Source of the DNA: Sphingobacterium sp. PCS056
Lineage (GTDB): Bacteria; Bacteroidota; Bacteroidia; Sphingobacteriales; Sphingobacteriaceae
DNA length: 64,000 nucleotides
NCBI RefSeq assembly: GCF_023273895.1
Contig: NZ_CP096883.1
Coordinates: 3,472,001-3,536,000, forward strand
Direction: 5' to 3'
Shown here in pieces: positions 42,972 through 52,809 of the stretch. How positions within the stretch are numbered: the stretch's first letter is position 1; each line of letters opens with the position of its first letter. The position numbers and the translations under genes were made by a program. Under the pieces are notes generated by a model, which saw only the letters and a list, made by a program, of their open reading frames with translations, had not been told where the DNA came from and searched no databases.

Positions 42972-43868
42972 ATGAGAATTTTAGTATTTGGAGCTACGGG
43001 CTCACAGCAGTCCCATGTCATTGACGAAGCAAAGAAAAAAGGTGCAGACGTATTTGCGGTTACCAGTTCGGAAAAAAAATTTGAAAAATTAATACAAGCA
43101 GGTGCAACACCGGTATTGGCCAACCTGAAAGACGCCGATAAAATGCTAGAAATTACTCAAGGCATGGATGCAATTGCTTTTATGATTCCTGTTTCATTGC
43201 CCAATCCATTGGATGGATTGCCATATTCAAAAAATCTGATTGATGCAGCGAAAGCAAATGGAGTAAGTAAAATCGTCTGGAATACAAGTGGTTGGCTGGA
43301 GTCTCAAAAAGTAGGTTCTCCGGTGGATGACGTAAAATTGGATGTTCAAGATTATTTGAAAAATAGTGGAGTGGACTACGTCATCATCCAACCGACTATC
43401 TATATGGAAAATATGATGGGCGCATTTTGTGCACCGTTTATAACCAACGAGAATAAATTGGCTTACCCTACTCCTGAGGCAATGCCCATTGGCTGGATCG
43501 CATCCAGAGATGTGAGCGCTTTTGTCGTTGAAGCAATTTACCATACTGATCTAAAAGCAGATACATTCAAAATCAGTGGGATGGAAAACCTAAAAGGGAA
43601 TGATCTGGCGGTTCAGTTTTCTAAAGGGGTAGATCAAGAAATCGTGTATTATGCTCAAAAGCCTAAAGAATTTGCTGATATCTTACAGGCGTTTGTAGGA
43701 GAAGCAGGAGCTGCTAGCGTTGCAGCCTATTACGAGAGTCTTCAAAATGCAACTGAATACCCATCCAAGTTTAATTCAAAAATGTATGAAATTTTGGAAA
43801 AACTTCCCGTTCAGATGACCTCGCTAGCGCAATGGGCCCGCGATAATAAAGATTATTTCATTGCATAA
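42972..43868 (+). CDS. NmrA-family NAD(P)-binding protein
   Basis: A 298-residue atypical short-chain dehydrogenase. The Rossmann start is MRILVFGATGSQQSHVIDEA (GxxGxxG-like GATGSQQS), then SEKKFEKLIQAGATPVLANL and VIIQPTIYMENMMGAF. Members act as redox sensors or quinone reductase relatives. The divergent HxlR gene is the typical partner of such oxidoreductases, which suggests induction by quinone- or aldehyde-type stress. Confidence 0.85.
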   Translation: MRILVFGATGSQQSHVIDEAKKKGADVFAVTSSEKKFEKLIQAGATPVLANLKDADKMLEITQGMDAIAFMIPVSLPNPLDGLPYSKNLIDAAKANGVSKIVWNTSGWLESQKVGSPVDDVKLDVQDYLKNSGVDYVIIQPTIYMENMMGAFCAPFITNENKLAYPTPEAMPIGWIASRDVSAFVVEAIYHTDLKADTFKISGMENLKGNDLAVQFSKGVDQEIVYYAQKPKEFADILQAFVGEAGAASVAAYYESLQNATEYPSKFNSKMYEILEKLPVQMTSLAQWARDNKDYFIA

Positions 43869-44282
43869 CCCTGTGGGTAATATCTTGATAGCATAATGTG
43901 GATTATGCTGATCAAGATGATTATTGACGTTCTCCTTAGCTTCCGTACTGATCAAGCATCTTGAAAATGTATAATCAAAATGGTAGTTTAATCATACATT
44001 ATGGTATAAACTGGATCTAGTATGTATGTTAAATTTGGGCAATAATAAAGACAGGAAATGTCACTGAACTTGTATCCGATATTGTTTATTAAATCTCAGA
44101 TAAAGAGTCCGGTAAAATGGGCTCTTTTTAAGATGATACTTTTTGTTTTTCCATAATATGCTGTGGAAATAAAAGCTGACAAGTCATCAACTTCAAATAT
44201 ATTAACAGTAACTTGATATCATAAACAGTGCAACATGCTTCATTCTGATGTAGAATGAACAACAGAAATTAAATACGATGAT
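43869..44282. other. 414-bp gap with one terminator
   Basis: AAAGAGTCC (44102-44110) pairs with GGGCTCTTT around 8 nt, followed by a T-run at about 44125-44131. No coding sequence is supported. Confidence 0.55.
44102..44131 (+). terminator. Intrinsic terminator
   Basis: AAAGAGTCC / GGGCTCTTTTT hairpin, one G-T pair. It lies about 230 nt after the NmrA-type gene. Confidence 0.6.
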
Positions 44283-45155
44283 ATGCAAACAATCAAATTT
44301 CATAAATCTGACTGCGGTGTGGAGGTTTTGCTCAATGTTTTGATTGGTGAGGATGTAAAAGAGAGTTACCTGGATACGGATACTTTTAATACCGATTTTT
44401 TTGAAATTGTTATTTTTAAGCAGGTATCGGGGACGTTGATCTTGAATCAGCAAAAAATCCATTTAACAGATAACAGTATTGTTTTTATTTCGCCCTTCCA
44501 AAAGAGAAGATGGAAATTAGAAGCTGATCATCTTGATTTTACGGTGCTTGTTTTTCAGGAAAATTTTTTAAATGATTTTTTTTCGGACAAATTGTTTAGC
44601 TATCGTCTTTTATATTTTTATCAATTGAATTTTCCGCTCGATATTCTCGTGGAACGAGAGGAGATCGCTAAAATTTGTACCATGCTATCCGAAATTAAGC
44701 TTGAACTTATATCTCCTAAACCGGATAGCGCACATATCATCAGATCGCTGACTTATTACCTACTGCAGAAATTCAATCGCACCTACGCTTTTCAGAATAA
44801 ATTGTCTCTGGATAGTGCTGAGCATAATTTTGCTTATCAATACAAACTGCTGTTGGAGCAGCATATACGCCATTATCAAAGGATCGATGATTACGTCAAA
44901 TTGTTGGGAGTAAGCAGAATAACGCTAAATGCTGCCGTAAAAAAGCTTTTCCATGTAACAGCAACCCATCTTTTGAAACAACGGCTGCTTTTTGAAATCA
45001 AAAACGAATTGATCCACTCGGGTAAAACGGTCACAGAAATAGCTTATGAGTTACACTTTTCAGAACCCAATCATCTGATGCGTTTCTTTAAAACACAAAC
45101 AGGAATGACTACTGGTCAGTTTTGTGCCAATTATCAAAATGGTATTTATTCGTAA
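44283..45155 (+). CDS. AraC-family transcriptional regulator
   Basis: A 290-residue regulator. The N-terminal half is a cupin-like ligand domain (IVFISPFQKRRWKLEADHLDF). The C-terminal AraC domain (about 195-285) shows IDDYVKLLGVSRITLNAAVKKLFHV and VTEIAYELHFSEPNHLMRFFKTQTGMT. It precedes the metallo-hydrolase gene on the same strand (121-bp gap) and may control it. The wording PFQKRRW fits the AraC-type regulators found beside exported hydrolases in Sphingobacteriaceae. Confidence 0.88.
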   Translation: MQTIKFHKSDCGVEVLLNVLIGEDVKESYLDTDTFNTDFFEIVIFKQVSGTLILNQQKIHLTDNSIVFISPFQKRRWKLEADHLDFTVLVFQENFLNDFFSDKLFSYRLLYFYQLNFPLDILVEREEIAKICTMLSEIKLELISPKPDSAHIIRSLTYYLLQKFNRTYAFQNKLSLDSAEHNFAYQYKLLLEQHIRHYQRIDDYVKLLGVSRITLNAAVKKLFHVTATHLLKQRLLFEIKNELIHSGKTVTEIAYELHFSEPNHLMRFFKTQTGMTTGQFCANYQNGIYS

Positions 45156-45276
45156 CTTCTGGGTAGAATAGGATCGATCATGACCAACTATTTTTGTATC
45201 TGTTTAATATGTCATACGGATCTTCAGTGCATAGATCGTATACACCTTTATTAAAAGATATAAAAAAATTAAAGCT

Positions 45277-46131
45277 ATGAAAAAAATGATTTTTGGTATT
45301 GCCTTGACCCTAGCGGCATTCGTGACGTTTGGTCAATTGAAAGTGGAAAATAAGGCTAGTGTGCAGTTGATCAGAAATGCCACTGTAGTATTTAAATATG
45401 GAGGTAAGGAATTTCTTATCGATCCCATGCTGGCCAAGAAGGGAGCTTACCCAGGCTTTCCTGGTACAGCAAATGCGCATTTACGTAATCCCATGGTGGA
45501 ACTGCCTGTGGCGGTAGAAAATTTATTAAATCCGGATGCCCTAATTGTTACCCATATGCATGCCGATCACTGGGATGAAGTCGCCATACAGGTGCTTCCA
45601 AAAGATAAAATCGTATTTGCACAAAATGATGCTGACGCTGCGGCCATCAAGCAACAAGGATTTAAAAAGATAGAGGTGATGACTGCGGATACTCGTTTTG
45701 GGAACATCAAATTGCAAAAAACGCATGCACAGCATGGTTCAGACGAAGCGTATGCCGATACACAAATGGGGAAATTATTAGGACACGCATCGGGCATATT
45801 TTTTACTCATGCAGGTCAGAAGTCTGTATATTTTGCGGGTGATGCGATCTGGAATAATGATTTTGAATTGCAGTTGAAAAAACTAAATCCTGATGTAGTC
45901 GTACTGAATACAGGTGATGCTCAAGTAGATGGTTTTGGTGCCATTATTATGGGTGAAGAAGATGTATACAAAGTGCACCACATCTTGCCAAAGGCAACGA
46001 TTATTGCGATTCATATGGAAGCGATTAATCACTGTATGCTAACGCGCAAAGCATTGGCTGACTATGTAAAAGAAAAGGGAATTGCTGATAAAGTGATCAT
46101 ACCAGCAGATGGGCAAAAAATTATTCTTTAG
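45277..46131 (+). CDS. Exported MBL-fold metal-dependent hydrolase
   Basis: A 284-residue protein with a signal peptide (MKKMIFGIALTLAAFVTFGQ). The metallo-beta-lactamase motif is THMHADHWDE (His93, His95, Asp97, His98), with further ligands in VYFAGDAIW and AIHMEAINHC. The layout, with the ATVVFKYGGKEFLIDPM start, matches UlaG-like and other beta-lactamase superfamily hydrolases; it is annotated generally as an L-ascorbate lactonase-like or unknown hydrolase. The final AIHMEAINHCMLT pattern is the usual last metal ligand. Confidence 0.85.
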   Translation: MKKMIFGIALTLAAFVTFGQLKVENKASVQLIRNATVVFKYGGKEFLIDPMLAKKGAYPGFPGTANAHLRNPMVELPVAVENLLNPDALIVTHMHADHWDEVAIQVLPKDKIVFAQNDADAAAIKQQGFKKIEVMTADTRFGNIKLQKTHAQHGSDEAYADTQMGKLLGHASGIFFTHAGQKSVYFAGDAIWNNDFELQLKKLNPDVVVLNTGDAQVDGFGAIIMGEEDVYKVHHILPKATIIAIHMEAINHCMLTRKALADYVKEKGIADKVIIPADGQKIIL

Positions 46132-46176
46132 TCGATATCCTATTTTTTTAGATATAAGCATGTGTATTCATGCGAG

Positions 46177-46203
46177 AAGGAGCACATGTTGTATGTGTTC
46201 CTT
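46177..46203 (+). terminator. Intrinsic terminator after the hydrolase gene
   Basis: AAGGAGCACA (46177-46186) pairs with TGTGTTCCTT (46194-46203), one G-T pair; the following TTCTGT is only weakly T-rich. Confidence 0.6.
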
Positions 46204-46310
46204 TCTGTATATCGTCGGTTTGGATCCTGTAAGCTATATTAAACAGAAAAGCAAGATAAGAGTCCTCCGATTTGTCAGGCTGAAGTAAAAACCAATTGTA
46301 TTGCTATAAA

Positions 46311-46345
46311 TTATATTGTGCACAATATAAAATAGTGTACATTTG
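46311..46345 (+). promoter_or_regulatory. ohr promoter with palindromic operator
   Basis: TTATATTGTGCACAATATAA (46311-46330) is a perfect 20-bp palindrome of the OhrR/MarR type. TACATTTG at 46338-46345 fits the Bacteroidota -7 box TAnnTTTG. TTG at 46316-46318, 19 nt upstream, fits the -33 box and lies inside the palindrome, so a bound repressor would block the promoter. ohr starts 123 nt after the -7 box. Confidence 0.72.
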
Positions 46346-46467
46346 TTTCAAGCAATCAGATGTGAACTAGATCGTCCAGATGATCGAGCATACGGCAGAG
46401 TCTATTTTTGAAAATCTAGTTTGCTGTGCTTTGGAAGAAAAAAGTAAGAATTAAAAAATAAATAAAG

Positions 46468-46890
46468 ATGAAAACATTGTATACAATTGGTGCCCAAGCT
46501 ACTGGAGGTAGAAATGGTCAAGTAAAAAGCGAAAACAATATCTTGGATCTGGAAGTGCGTATGCCAAAGGCACTGGGAGGTGCTAACGATGATTATGCTA
46601 ATCCTGAAATGCTTTTTGCGGCGGGCTATGCAGCCTGTTTTGACAGTGCGTTGAATCTGGTCATCAAACAGGCCAAAGTACAAACCGGTGAAACTTCGGT
46701 AACGGCAAAAGTAAGCATCGGCCAATTAGAAAACGGTGGTTTTGGTTTGGCTGCAGCATTGCACGCCAATATCCCGGGGGTGAGTTTGGAAGAGGCACAA
46801 GCTTTGACCGAAAAGGCACACCAGATCTGTCCGTATTCAAATGCGACGCGTGGAAATATGGACGTTGAAATCCATGTCTCCAACCAATAG
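46468..46890 (+). CDS. ohr: Organic hydroperoxide resistance protein Ohr
   Basis: A 140-residue OsmC/Ohr peroxidase that reduces organic hydroperoxides using lipoylated partners. The active cysteines are Cys57 in YAACFDSAL and Cys121 in QICPYSNATRGN, the latter motif diagnostic of Ohr. MFAAGYAACF and the Arg in TRGN complete the site. No ohrR gene is adjacent, but a palindromic OhrR-type operator overlaps the promoter, so the regulator is probably encoded elsewhere. Confidence 0.93.
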   Translation: MKTLYTIGAQATGGRNGQVKSENNILDLEVRMPKALGGANDDYANPEMLFAAGYAACFDSALNLVIKQAKVQTGETSVTAKVSIGQLENGGFGLAAALHANIPGVSLEEAQALTEKAHQICPYSNATRGNMDVEIHVSNQ

Positions 46891-46918
46891 TCGGCATCAA
46901 CCGTAGGATACTTTATAG

Positions 46919-46954
46919 CATAGAAATGGCCGCTCTAGAGCGGCCATTTCTATG
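46919..46954. terminator. Bidirectional terminator, perfect palindrome
   Basis: All 36 bp form a perfect palindrome centred on CTCTAGAG, with A/T-rich ends, between ohr and the convergent lipoprotein gene. Confidence 0.85.
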
Positions 46955-46973
46955 TCATATCATCAACGAGCGA

Positions 46974-47522
46974 CTAGTCCCAGTTGACATTGAGGTTGTT
47001 TTCTGTTGCAAATTCTTTACCTAATGCTAATAAAGAAGTGATTCTTTTCTCAAACTCGGCACTGTATTTTTGCTCGATAGCTGTCGAAATCTCTTCTTTC
47101 TGTTCCTGTGGCGCATGGGCATCACACAGTTTTGCATAAGCTGTATATTCGTTTTTATATACCGGCAAGACAAATTCATATAGTGCTATGGCTTGCTCTT
47201 TAATCTCTTTTCTGCCATCATCATTGGCCGATAATGCCTCAAGATCTTTCAACACTTTCTCCAGATAGAGCACTTTGTTTTTGACCACCTCTGCTGCTTC
47301 ATTACCATTTTTTTTACTGGAAGGAATATCGGGATATTCTACGCTATGGTCATGGAGCTGTTTGGTAAATGCAGGTGTGCCAAAATCTGTAATCATATTG
47401 GTATTTAAAATCGCGACACCAAAAAATTTATCTGCAGGTTCGGAACAGGATTGTAAGAACATAACTGATGTCAAGAGGAGGATGCATAATGGAGCAAATA
47501 ACGATTTAAAGGTGCTTTTCAT
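46974..47522 (-). CDS. Hypothetical lipoprotein
   Basis: A 182-residue protein with signal peptide and lipobox LQSC (Cys26). The mature part is helical and charged (VVKNKVLYLEKVLKDLEALS, EIKEQAIALYEFVLPVYKNEY, EFEKRITSLLALGKEF). I do not recognise the family; a helical bundle lipoprotein is likely. It is convergent with ohr. Confidence 0.65.
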   Translation of the reverse strand: MKSTFKSLFAPLCILLLTSVMFLQSCSEPADKFFGVAILNTNMITDFGTPAFTKQLHDHSVEYPDIPSSKKNGNEAAEVVKNKVLYLEKVLKDLEALSANDDGRKEIKEQAIALYEFVLPVYKNEYTAYAKLCDAHAPQEQKEEISTAIEQKYSAEFEKRITSLLALGKEFATENNLNVNWD

Positions 47523-47761
47523 GTAATTTGTTTTTAGTTTCTTAATAAAATGATCTGTTTGATTTAAAAACAGGATTGTCTGCCAATGAAATCAAAAATT
47601 GAGCCATAGGCACGCTATAGGTTGACATCACTAGGGTAGTTCCTTCATTTTCTGTGTTTTTCAGTTCGAAAAATATTTTTTACTGTATAGCATCTTCTGT
47701 AGGTACGTCAAAAAAATATACCCATATCAGAATATGGACTATTGTCCGTTTAACATGATGG

Positions 47762-48739
47762 GTGAAGCAGTATAAAAGATCTTTGGAATTAAAATTTACC
47801 ATCCTTTTTTACAGCGATCGATATAAGAGTCATGAAAAGGAAATTTTGCTGCCAGATGCAGTCGTTGCAGATCGGCAGAAATCGGTGGTGGTTTTGGTCA
47901 TTGGCGAATCGGCAAGACGGGCTAATTTTTCGTTATATGGTTACAGTAAAAATACCAATCCCTTGCTTTCCAAAGTACCCAATTTATATCATTTTGATGC
48001 AAATTCCTCTGCCACTTACACCACTGCAGGTGTAAAATCGATTTTGGAACATACCGATACGGATAAGTTATATGAGATCTTGCCCAATTATTTATATCGA
48101 AACGATGTGGATGTCGTGTGGAGAACTTCCAATTGGGGCGAACCTCCCGTCCATATCAAAACCTATCAAAAGACCGAAGCTTTAATGCCACATTGTAAGG
48201 GCGAAGGATGTAACTATGACGAGGTACTGCTGTCGGGTCTGAAGGAGCAGATTTTGACAAGCAAAAAGAACAAGGTATTGGTTATATTGCATACCAGTAC
48301 CAGTCATGGTCCAACTTACAATACCAAATATCCAGCTCGTTTTGAAGTTTTTAAGCCCGTATGTAAAAGTGTTGATTTAGGTAAATGTTCGCAAGCAGAG
48401 CTGATCAATGCTTATGACAATACCATTGTCTATACCGATTATATGCTTGCAAAAATCATTGACGATCTAAAGCAGTTGAAAGACTATCAGAGCGCAATGA
48501 TGTTTGTGTCGGATCATGGTGAGTCTTTAGGAGAAAAAAACTTATACATGCACGGGGTGCCGATGAGCATCGCTCCGAAAGAACAGTATGAGATCCCATT
48601 TATCGTATGGGTATCCGATGGTTCAAAAATGGTGAAGCCCAATAAAATATTATCTCAAAACCACGTGTTTCACAGTGTGTTAAAATTCTTAAATGTACAA
48701 AGTCCAGTTTACGATGAAGGGATGAGTATTTTTAAATAG
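47762..48739 (+). pseudogene. EptA-type phosphoethanolamine transferase lacking its membrane domain
   Basis: The open frame gives 325 residues of the soluble sulfatase-fold domain of EptA/lipid A phosphoethanolamine transferases: VVVLVIGESARRANFSLYGY with the metal-binding Glu, SATYTTAGVKSIL with the likely Thr nucleophile, ILHTSTSHGPTY, and MMFVSDHGESLGEKNLYMHG. About 210 residues of N-terminal membrane helices are missing, the first codon is GTG, and TGA lies two codons upstream in frame. No membrane-coding sequence precedes it. The enzyme domain itself looks intact, so a recent 5' deletion or a soluble variant are both possible; a pseudogene is more likely. Confidence 0.68.
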
Positions 48740-48893
48740 TTTTTTTTTATAAATGGATAATATCTTAGTAGAATATTGCTATAAATTATTATTTAAAATT
48801 AACGCTATTTTTCCTATCTTGTCTGTATAAAAGGTTAAATGTTTTTATTATTTTCACCAATTAAAACTAAAACATCTATTTATTTTATAAGGT

Positions 48894-51800
48894 ATGGACA
48901 ACTACCCACTCCCGGAGAACGAATTGGAGCGAATCCGTCAGCTAAGATCACATGAACTTTTAGGATTGGGGAAGGATCCCGATCTTGACGTTTTTGCTCA
49001 GGCGGCTTGTCTTATTGCAGACTGTCCTGCTTCGCTGATCGCGATGATGGAGGAGGATACGCAGCGGATACAGAGTTGTGTCGGGATGGAATTGGATACC
49101 GTTGAGCGACGTCATACGGTGTGCCAGTACACCATTATGAGTAAAGAACTTCTGGTCATAACGGACACGCTCGATGATCCGCGATCATCAGCCAATCCGC
49201 TGATCCGTGAAGGAAATATTCGTTTTTATGCTGGTGTTCCTTTATTGGATGATGAAGGATATGCTTTAGGAACGATCTGCGTCATTGATTTTGAGCCCAA
49301 ATCACTGAGCGAGAAACAGGTGGAATCTTTGGAGCAGTTAGGAAAAGCGGTTACAAAAATTTTATTGAGCAAAAGACGAAAGATACAAGCGGGCTATTTT
49401 GAAGAGATTTTTCATCTGACCAACAATCTGATCTGTGTTTTAGATAGTCAGTACCTGATCAAGGAGGTCAATCCTGCTTTTGCAGAACTCGTAAAAGTGG
49501 AGAAATCGCAAATCTTGGGCACTTCGTTTCTCACCTTGCTGCAGCATAACGCCAAAGATTTTCAAGAATGCTTGTATGAAATCGCCGAATCGCACCAGGG
49601 TGTGCCCTGCACAACTGTACTACCACAGGCGGATGGTAACGATATTATTATTGAATGGTTCTTTAAGTATGATGCCAATACGGGTGAAATATTTGCTTTT
49701 GGTCGCAATGTGACCCAGGAGCGCGAAGAGCAACAGAAGCTGGAGAATTCGGAACGCCGTTTTCGCAATTTCTTTGAGAATGGCATCGGTCTGATGAGTA
49801 TGCATGACCTGGAAGGAAATATACTCGAGGTCAATGAAAAAGGTCGAAATCTGCTCAGATACTCCAAGGAGGAGGTGAATAGTCTCAATCTCAGACAGCT
49901 CGTCCCGCAGCACCATCTGTCAGGTCTGCAGGGTTACCTAGAACGCATCAAATCTAATGGTGAGGATTCGGGCATGATGATTCTAAAATCAAAAACGGGT
50001 GAAAAAATCTACTGGCTCTACCATAATATGCTGGAAAAAGATGTGGACGGCAAAACGTATGTGGTGAGCACTGCGCTCAATATGACGGAGCGTATACAGC
50101 TGGAGAATGATCTGATCCATACTAAGCAGATCCTAGAGCAGACCAATGCCGTGGCACAGGTCGGTGGATGGGAAGTCAATCTGGAAGAAAATAAAGTATT
50201 TTGGTCAAATTCTACCAAATTGATCCATGGTGTGGGGCATGATTTTATGCCTGATTTTGAACATGCTATCGGTTTTTATGAAGAAGAAAGCCAAGCAAAA
50301 ATCACCGAGATATTTAATAAATCGGTCATCGAAGGTACTTCTTATGATGTCGAATTGCGACTCAAAAAAGCAAGTGGTGAAGTCATATGGGTTCGTGTAA
50401 AGGGTATTCCCGAATTTGAAAAGGGTATCTGTAAGCGTGTGTTTGGTATCATCCAAGATATAGACCAGAGCAAAAATGTATATCTCCAGTTGGCACGCAA
50501 GGAAGCGATGCTACAGGCATTTGTCGATTATGTTCCTGCCTGTGTCGCCATGTTTGACCGCGACCTGCGCTATGTTTCAGTCAGTCACCAATGGGTAGAC
50601 GATTTTCATAAAGATGAAGAAAGGATTTTAGATCAGTATCTTTTTGAACTCTTTCCCAATATCCCAGAGAGTAGAAAGAAAATTTATTATGATGCGCTAA
50701 ATGGGGAAGCGTATAAAAATGTCGATGAATTGATCGATGTAGAAGGACAGGAGCAACCGCAGCACTTCAATTGGGAGGTCAGACCATGGCACCTTGCTGA
50801 CGGCAGTATCGGAGGAATCATCATTTTTACGCAAAATATCACTGAATCCGTTCAGGTCAATCTGGAACTCAAGCAGGCTAAAAAATTAGCCGATCTGGCT
50901 AGTCAAGCAAAATCAGAATTTTTGGCCAACATGAGCCATGAAATCAGAACACCTTTGAATGGGGTCATTGGATTTTCGGATCTGCTGCTCAAAACTCCGC
51001 TCAACGATGTCCAAAAACAATACCTCAACTACATCAATGAATCGGGTAGCAGTCTATTGAATATCATCAATGATATCCTTGATTTTTCAAAAATTGAATC
51101 GGGTAAACTGGAACTATACATTGACAAATCCAATGTGTATGATCTGGCACACCAGGTGATCAATGTGGTTCTGTATCAGGCGCAACGAAAGGATATCGAG
51201 CTCTTATTGAATATTGAACAAGGTCTGCCGCAGTCGATCTGGATCGATGAAGCCCGATTAAAGCAGGTATTGATCAACTTGCTGGGCAATGCCGTTAAAT
51301 TTACCGAAAAAGGAGAAATTGAACTGAAGGTCGAAAAATTGGAAAGTGGCAATGACAAACTCAAGTTGCGTTTTTCTGTTCGCGATACAGGTATCGGCAT
51401 CCCCATCGAAAGACAGCAACGTATTTTTGATGCTTTTACACAAGAAGACAGTTCGGTAAGCAAGCGTTATGGGGGTACTGGATTGGGACTTACGATTTCC
51501 AATAATTTATTGAAATATATGGGCAGCAAATTGTGCTTGGAGAGCGAGTATAATAAAGGATCTGATTTTTATTTTGAAGTGGATATGCCTTATGAAGAAG
51601 GAGAATTAGAAGAGGAGGATGACCTTGCGCTGAGCCGGATCTTGGTGGTGGACGACAATGCCAACAACCGCACCATCATACAACATATGTTGACCTACAA
51701 AAAGATTGAATCTGTACTCGCTGAGAATGGTTTAGCTGCTTTACAGCTCTTGATGAGTGGCGAACGATTTGATGTTATTTTGATGGACTACCATATGCCG

Positions 51801-52808
51801 ATTTTGTCAGGCTTGGAGACGATTGAAAAGATCAAAGAGCTCTTTTACAAACAAGGAGAAAGTATCCCATTGATTGTGTTGCACACGTCTTCAGAAGAAC
51901 ATGAGGTGATTTCAGCATTTCGTCAGGAAGAACGTTCATTTTGTCTCTTAAAACCCATTCGATCGGAAGAACTGTATGTTACCCTGCGACGAGCGATCAA
52001 ACAAAGTAAAATAGATCCTAAATTGGATAAATTAACCGAATCGTTGCCTAATTCAACGATTTATGAGCAACGTGCAAGGGTGCTTTTAGCAGATGACAAT
52101 TCCGTCAATATGGCGCTCAACAAAAGGATCATGAACTTAATTATGCCCAATGCTGAGCTTATCGAAGTGTCGAATGGTAAAGACGCAGTTTATCAATGTA
52201 TGGAATATCATTTTGACCTGATTTTGATGGATGTACAAATGCCTGAGATGGATGGTGTAGAAGCAACTCAAGAAATTCGTCTGCTTGAAGGTTACCAAGA
52301 TATTCCTATTATCGGGATTACAGCGGGTAACATTCGTGGTGAAAGAGAAAGATGCCTAGAAGCGGGAATGTCAGATTTTCTTCCGAAACCTTTACGACAA
52401 CAAGAGCTGTATGCTGTGCTGCAGAATTTTATTGAAACTACGCCCATTGAGGATCAAAGCGACATGGGCATGGATGGACGAGTAGATATCCAGGCACTGA
52501 CTGAGCGGATCGACGACGATCCTAGCTTTAAATCTTTCTTTCTTAATCTGGTGATCAAAGAGCTGCAGCAGGCAACGACGCAACTCAAAAGCGCCAGAGC
52601 AGCTGATGACAGTCAACATATGCGTATTGTGCTGCATAAATTGAGGGGCACGACTTCTACCGCGGGTCTAATCAAACTGGCCAAGCTAACGGCCGATATG
52701 GAAAAAGAATTGACATCGATCGCACAATCCCTGCCTTTGTTGGATCAGATCGAGCGAGAAATTGAAATTGGAATATATTTAATAACTAAACTTTTAAACG
52801 AGCAATAG
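48894..52808 (+). CDS. Giant hybrid sensor kinase (GAF-PAS-HK-REC-REC-HPt)
   Basis: A 1304-residue cytoplasmic phosphorelay protein. Order: GAF (about 10-165), PAS repeats (about 170-660, among them VLDSQYLIKEVNPAFAELVK and LMSMHDLEGNILEVNEKG), HisKA with His682 in ANMSHEIRTPLNG, HATPase with LLGNAVKFTEKG and RYGGTGLGLTISNNLL, receiver one (Asp965 in LMDYHMPILSG), receiver two (Asp1113 in LMDVQMPEMDG) and a C-terminal HPt with His1248 in VLHKLRGTTSTAG. A complete relay is thus in one polypeptide. It starts a dense unit with a single-domain receiver, a HEAT protein and the synthase fusion, with 1 nt to the receiver. Confidence 0.93.
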   Translation: MDNYPLPENELERIRQLRSHELLGLGKDPDLDVFAQAACLIADCPASLIAMMEEDTQRIQSCVGMELDTVERRHTVCQYTIMSKELLVITDTLDDPRSSANPLIREGNIRFYAGVPLLDDEGYALGTICVIDFEPKSLSEKQVESLEQLGKAVTKILLSKRRKIQAGYFEEIFHLTNNLICVLDSQYLIKEVNPAFAELVKVEKSQILGTSFLTLLQHNAKDFQECLYEIAESHQGVPCTTVLPQADGNDIIIEWFFKYDANTGEIFAFGRNVTQEREEQQKLENSERRFRNFFENGIGLMSMHDLEGNILEVNEKGRNLLRYSKEEVNSLNLRQLVPQHHLSGLQGYLERIKSNGEDSGMMILKSKTGEKIYWLYHNMLEKDVDGKTYVVSTALNMTERIQLENDLIHTKQILEQTNAVAQVGGWEVNLEENKVFWSNSTKLIHGVGHDFMPDFEHAIGFYEEESQAKITEIFNKSVIEGTSYDVELRLKKASGEVIWVRVKGIPEFEKGICKRVFGIIQDIDQSKNVYLQLARKEAMLQAFVDYVPACVAMFDRDLRYVSVSHQWVDDFHKDEERILDQYLFELFPNIPESRKKIYYDALNGEAYKNVDELIDVEGQEQPQHFNWEVRPWHLADGSIGGIIIFTQNITESVQVNLELKQAKKLADLASQAKSEFLANMSHEIRTPLNGVIGFSDLLLKTPLNDVQKQYLNYINESGSSLLNIINDILDFSKIESGKLELYIDKSNVYDLAHQVINVVLYQAQRKDIELLLNIEQGLPQSIWIDEARLKQVLINLLGNAVKFTEKGEIELKVEKLESGNDKLKLRFSVRDTGIGIPIERQQRIFDAFTQEDSSVSKRYGGTGLGLTISNNLLKYMGSKLCLESEYNKGSDFYFEVDMPYEEGELEEEDDLALSRILVVDDNANNRTIIQHMLTYKKIESVLAENGLAALQLLMSGERFDVILMDYHMPILSGLETIEKIKELFYKQGESIPLIVLHTSSEEHEVISAFRQEERSFCLLKPIRSEELYVTLRRAIKQSKIDPKLDKLTESLPNSTIYEQRARVLLADDNSVNMALNKRIMNLIMPNAELIEVSNGKDAVYQCMEYHFDLILMDVQMPEMDGVEATQEIRLLEGYQDIPIIGITAGNIRGERERCLEAGMSDFLPKPLRQQELYAVLQNFIETTPIEDQSDMGMDGRVDIQALTERIDDDPSFKSFFLNLVIKELQQATTQLKSARAADDSQHMRIVLHKLRGTTSTAGLIKLAKLTADMEKELTSIAQSLPLLDQIEREIEIGIYLITKLLNEQ

Positions 52809-52809
52809 T

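Noticed and set aside
45186..45205. ECF-type motif before the MBL-fold hydrolase gene
   Set aside because: AACTATT is present but the following GTTT is at position 17, outside the 21-22 spacing of the others.
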